A stretch of DNA of 64,000 nt from Rhodococcus sp. Leaf247. GTDB lineage: Bacteria > Actinomycetota > Actinomycetes > Mycobacteriales > Mycobacteriaceae. A program made the translations under genes and the position numbers. Shown here one piece after another: positions 61,482 through 64,000 of the stretch. The notes beneath the pieces are model-generated. The model saw only the letters and a list, made by a program, of their open reading frames with translations. It was not told the origin of the DNA and ran no database searches. The stretch spans positions 1,191,542 to 1,255,541 of the forward strand of contig NZ_LMRP01000002.1 in assembly GCF_001426185.1 (NCBI RefSeq), in the 5' to 3' direction. How positions within the stretch are numbered: position 1 is the first letter of the stretch; every line of letters begins with the position of its first letter.

Positions 61482-61498
61482 CGGTATTTAGTGTACCG
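61482..61498. promoter_or_regulatory. TetR operator candidate
   Basis: CGGTA (61482-61486) and TACCG (61494-61498) are perfect inverted arms around seven AT-rich bases, centred between the divergent tetR (start 61455) and oxidoreductase (start 61524). Confidence 0.55.
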
Positions 61499-61523
61499 AA
61501 CGATCCACAAAAGGAGCATCGAC

Positions 61524-62537
61524 GTGAAAAGCACCCAGATCCAGCTCGTGTCCCGCCCCACCGGGTGGCCTACTGCCGACAACTTCCGGTCGGTCACAGT
61601 CGACCTTCCAGACCTCGAGCCGGGCCAGGTGCGGGTCGCGAACGACTTCATGTCGGTCGATCCGTACATGCGCGGTCGCATGAACGACGTCAAGTCGTAC
61701 GTACCGCCCTTCGCTCTCCACGAGACGATGACCGGTGGCGCCGTCGGCCGAGTCCTCGAGAGCCGGTCGGACGACGTCGCTGTGGGGAGTGTCGTGGTGC
61801 ATCAGCTGGGATGGCGTGACATCGCGCAGGGAGAAGCCTCGAATTTCCGTACGGTCCGTGAGATCGACGGCGTTCCCACCTCGGCCTACCTGGGAATCCT
61901 CGGTATGACGGCCCTGACCGCGTACGTCGGATTGCAGGACATCGCCCAGATGAAGCAGGGCGACACGGTGTTCGTGTCGGGCGCTGCCGGAGCAGTGGGA
62001 AGCGCGGTGGGCCAGATCGCCCGCATTCTCGGCGCCGGACGGGTCATCGGTTCTGCGGGATCGGCGGAGAAGGTCGACCTTCTGACCGGCAAGTACGGCT
62101 TCGACGCGGCGTTCGACTACAAGCGGGCCCCGGTTCGCGACCAGCTGCGCACAGCAGCTCCGGACGGCATCGACGTCTACTTCGACAACGTGGGTGGCGA
62201 CCACCTCGAGGCCGCCTTGGATTCGTTCAAGGACGGCGGACGCGCTGCACTGTGCGGCGCGATCTCTGCCTACAACACCGTGGGGGCCACTCCCGGACCG
62301 GACAACATGTCGAACATCGTGACCCGAGGCCTCACGCTGCGCGGCTTCACGGTGGGCAACTTCTTCGACAGGTTCCCCGCCTTCGCCGAGGACATGACCG
62401 CATGGCTCACCGACGGCCGGATCAGCTACGACGAGACGGTCGTCGACGGGATCGAGCGTTCGGTCGACGCCTTCCTCGGCATGCTCCGAGGAGAGAACAC
62501 CGGAAAGATGGTCGTACGGATCTCCGCTGCGCGGTAG
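61524..62537 (+). CDS. NADP-dependent oxidoreductase, zinc-free MDR family
   Basis: A 337-residue zinc-independent medium-chain reductase like curcumin/prostaglandin reductases and leukotriene B4 12-hydroxydehydrogenase. The N-terminal GroES-like domain has FMSVDPYMRGRM; the cofactor site is GAAGAVGSAVGQIA. It reduces alkenal or alkenone double bonds, protecting from reactive carbonyls. GTG 61524 has AAAAGGAG seven bases upstream. It is divergent from its likely TetR repressor, separated by an operator-like palindrome. Confidence 0.9.
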   Translation: MKSTQIQLVSRPTGWPTADNFRSVTVDLPDLEPGQVRVANDFMSVDPYMRGRMNDVKSYVPPFALHETMTGGAVGRVLESRSDDVAVGSVVVHQLGWRDIAQGEASNFRTVREIDGVPTSAYLGILGMTALTAYVGLQDIAQMKQGDTVFVSGAAGAVGSAVGQIARILGAGRVIGSAGSAEKVDLLTGKYGFDAAFDYKRAPVRDQLRTAAPDGIDVYFDNVGGDHLEAALDSFKDGGRAALCGAISAYNTVGATPGPDNMSNIVTRGLTLRGFTVGNFFDRFPAFAEDMTAWLTDGRISYDETVVDGIERSVDAFLGMLRGENTGKMVVRISAAR

Positions 62538-62546
62538 CGCTACCGC
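62531..62546. promoter_or_regulatory. Perfect 16-bp palindrome overlapping the oxidoreductase stop
   Basis: GCGGTAGCGCTACCGC is its own reverse complement and lies 14 bases before the PlsC start, over the upstream stop codon. Its CGGTA/TACCG ends match the arms of the 61482 site but with four rather than seven bases between. Confidence 0.4.
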
Positions 62547-62559
62547 TACGCTGCTGTTT

Positions 62560-63318
62560 GTGGAACCTGTCTATCGCACCATCATCGGCATCGCTCGCAC
62601 GGTCTTCGCTGCTCAGGGCTTGAAGTTCGACGTGACCGGCGCGGAGAACATTCCCGCGCAGGGCGGTGCGGTGATAGCGGTGAACCACACCGGATATCTG
62701 GACTTCACCTACGCCGGCCTTCCCGCTCGTAAGCACAAGCGGTACATCCGGTTCATGGCGAAGAAAGAGGTCTTCGACAACTCGAAGTCGGGCCCGATCA
62801 TGCGGGCGCTCAAGCACATTCCCGTGGATCGCGGCGCCGGCGCCGAGTCGTACAGGTCGGCAGTGGACGCACTCGCGCGCGGTGAACTGGTCGGCGTGTA
62901 CCCGGAGGCGACCATCAGTCGAAGCTTCGAGATCAAGGACTTCAAGTCCGGAGCAGCTCGGATGGCGATCGAAGCCGGGGTCCCGATCATTCCCATGGTC
63001 ATCTGGGGAGCTCAGCGTGTGTGGACCAAGGGGTTCCCGAAGCGTCTCGGCCGCACGAACACCCCGATCACCATCAGGGTGGGTGAGCCGATCGCAGCAG
63101 ATACGTCCGCCGGCGAGCTGACCACACACCTGCGCACGACGATGCAGTCGATGCTCGCCGAGATCCAGAAGAACTACGAGCACCCCGCCGGTGAGTACTG
63201 GGTACCTGCCCGTCTCGGGGGGACAGCCCCGACCCTCGAGGAAGCCGACAAGTTGGATGCCGTCGACCTCGAGGCTCGGATGGCAGCGCGAGACGAGCGC
63301 AAGCGCGCCTCGGACTGA
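62560..63318 (+). CDS. 1-acyl-sn-glycerol-3-phosphate acyltransferase (PlsC family)
   Basis: A 252-residue acyltransferase of phospholipid synthesis. The H-x4-D motif is NHTGYLD (about residues 43-49); the glycerophosphate site is in PVDRGAG and YPEATISRS, a P-E-A-T variant of P-E-G-T seen in actinobacterial members; PIIPMVIWGAQ follows. A hydrophobic N-terminal helix holds it at the membrane. GTG 62560 follows the oxidoreductase by 22 bases. Acyl acceptor could be lysophosphatidate or another lysolipid. Confidence 0.9.
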   Translation: MEPVYRTIIGIARTVFAAQGLKFDVTGAENIPAQGGAVIAVNHTGYLDFTYAGLPARKHKRYIRFMAKKEVFDNSKSGPIMRALKHIPVDRGAGAESYRSAVDALARGELVGVYPEATISRSFEIKDFKSGAARMAIEAGVPIIPMVIWGAQRVWTKGFPKRLGRTNTPITIRVGEPIAADTSAGELTTHLRTTMQSMLAEIQKNYEHPAGEYWVPARLGGTAPTLEEADKLDAVDLEARMAARDERKRASD

Positions 63319-63747
63319 CTAGCTGTTGGGGCCGGCGATCTCGAGCGCGATGTTGTCGGGATCCCGGAACTCGAGGATCGCCATGCCGGCGTCACCGAGA
63401 TCCTTGACCGGCTCGTGAGCGATGCCGAGCTGGTCCAGGAGCGCAGCGGCGTCGTGCAGATCCTGCATGGAGGCGACGCTGAAGCTCAGATGATCGAGAC
63501 CGGCGCGATCCTCGCCGAAGGTGTCGTCGCTCGGCGCGGTGGGACGAAGTCCGAGTAGACCGCCGGCGAACTTGTAGATGACACCGCCGAAGAGGAAGCC
63601 GAGGGCTTCCTTCGTCTCCGCGTCCGGGTTCGGCGGCAGCTCGAACGCCACCTCGAAGCCGAAGACATCGTCGTAGAACTTCTTCGATACCGCGATGTCA
63701 CTGACCGTCAGGCGTACGTGGTTGTAGTCGACTGCTGCGATAGGCAT
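63319..63747 (-). CDS. VOC family protein (glyoxalase/dioxygenase superfamily)
   Basis: A 142-residue VOC-fold protein with paired beta-alpha-beta modules. Candidate metal ligands are H in YNHVRLTVSDI and H in LDHLSFSVASM, with a Glu in NIALEIAG at the C-terminus. Possible activities include glyoxalase, extradiol dioxygenase, fosfomycin or bleomycin resistance; none is indicated. ATG 63747 has GGAGC upstream. It is convergent with the PlsC gene, with coding regions adjoining. Confidence 0.87.
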   Translation of the reverse strand: MPIAAVDYNHVRLTVSDIAVSKKFYDDVFGFEVAFELPPNPDAETKEALGFLFGGVIYKFAGGLLGLRPTAPSDDTFGEDRAGLDHLSFSVASMQDLHDAAALLDQLGIAHEPVKDLGDAGMAILEFRDPDNIALEIAGPNS

Positions 63748-64000
63748 GTGTTGCTCCGATTCCGATGCACCTGTCGACGCGACCGTCGAGCCGACGTGGG
63801 CGCACACACGGGGTATTCGTGGCCACGCATGGAAGCGATGTCCAGAGGATGTCGCAGAAGAATCGCCGCTGACCTGGCGATTTGCATCTCATGAATCACT
63901 CGCGTAACTTTCTTCGAGTCAGAGCGACACGGACACCGACCGAAGGCCTTCAGGGGCTGGGCGAACGAGGTGGGACGGAGTCGCATGGCCGATCGGACAG
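63748..64000. other. Gene-free tail of the window
   Basis: No convincing gene, RNA or repeat was seen in these 253 bases. A possible ATG at 63985 with GGAG seven to ten bases upstream may start a gene continuing outside the window, but only five codons are visible. Confidence 0.4.

Noticed and set aside
63985..64000. Start of a further plus-strand gene
   Set aside because: An ATG with a plausible GGAG upstream is present, but only five codons are visible, too few to support a gene.

Overview
The window is high-GC actinobacterial chromosome. It most resembles a mycolic-acid-containing member of Mycobacteriales, close to Rhodococcus. Supporting genes are lysX, a PE-PPE-EspG trio, cholesterol oxidase, an F420-type LLM oxidoreductase, L-lysine 6-transaminase, a DtxR/IdeR-type iron box, and many GTG starts with ATGA or GTGA overlaps. 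Genus is an inference from gene content only. No rRNA, tRNA, CRISPR array or recognisable transposase was seen.

Layout. 1-7.2 kb: partial MFS exporter, a beta-hydroxyacid dehydrogenase, a single-chain cytochrome P450 (CYP153-like heme domain fused to a phthalate-dioxygenase-type reductase and 2Fe-2S ferredoxin), TetR regulator, small monooxygenase, and a repeat-rich membrane protein. 7.3-16.6 kb: a long minus-strand run (histidine phosphatase, MmcQ-like, GNAT, transglutaminase, zinc alcohol dehydrogenase, SRPBCC-like, MpaB-like, hydrolase, lysX). 16.8-24.1 kb: TerD, a membrane GGDEF cyclase, nitronate monooxygenase, an iclR/short-chain dehydrogenase pair lying between two identical 18-bp repeats, and a hydrolase. 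22.8-29.6 kb: lysine catabolism (lat and a divergent ALDH7-like dehydrogenase), S4 protein, RraA, a TipAL-like MerR regulator and succinic semialdehyde dehydrogenase. 29.7-37.3 kb: two CNNM/CBS transporters, a ycnI-copC-copD copper cluster and a RecB-like nuclease. 37.4-43.5 kb: SDR, deaminase, a GDT1 manganese exporter behind a yybP-ykoY riboswitch, superoxide dismutase, acyltransferase and LLM oxidoreductase.

43.6-60.3 kb largely mirrors, from memory, the M. tuberculosis sodA-glpQ1-bfrB-Rv3840-Rv3839-pheA-Rv3837c-Rv3836-Rv3835-serS order. Two additions stand out: a Tat-exported cholesterol oxidase beside bfrB, and a PE-PPE-EspG cassette (type VII secretion substrates plus chaperone) between the phosphoglycerate-mutase-like gene and the metallopeptidase gene. 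60.4-64 kb: a TetR/oxidoreductase divergent pair with an operator-like palindrome, a PlsC acyltransferase, a VOC-family protein and a gene-free tail.

The most notable items are the CYP153-like self-contained P450, the repeat- and hairpin-bounded iclR-SDR segment, the PE-PPE-EspG insertion, and several operator candidates tied to specific genes.
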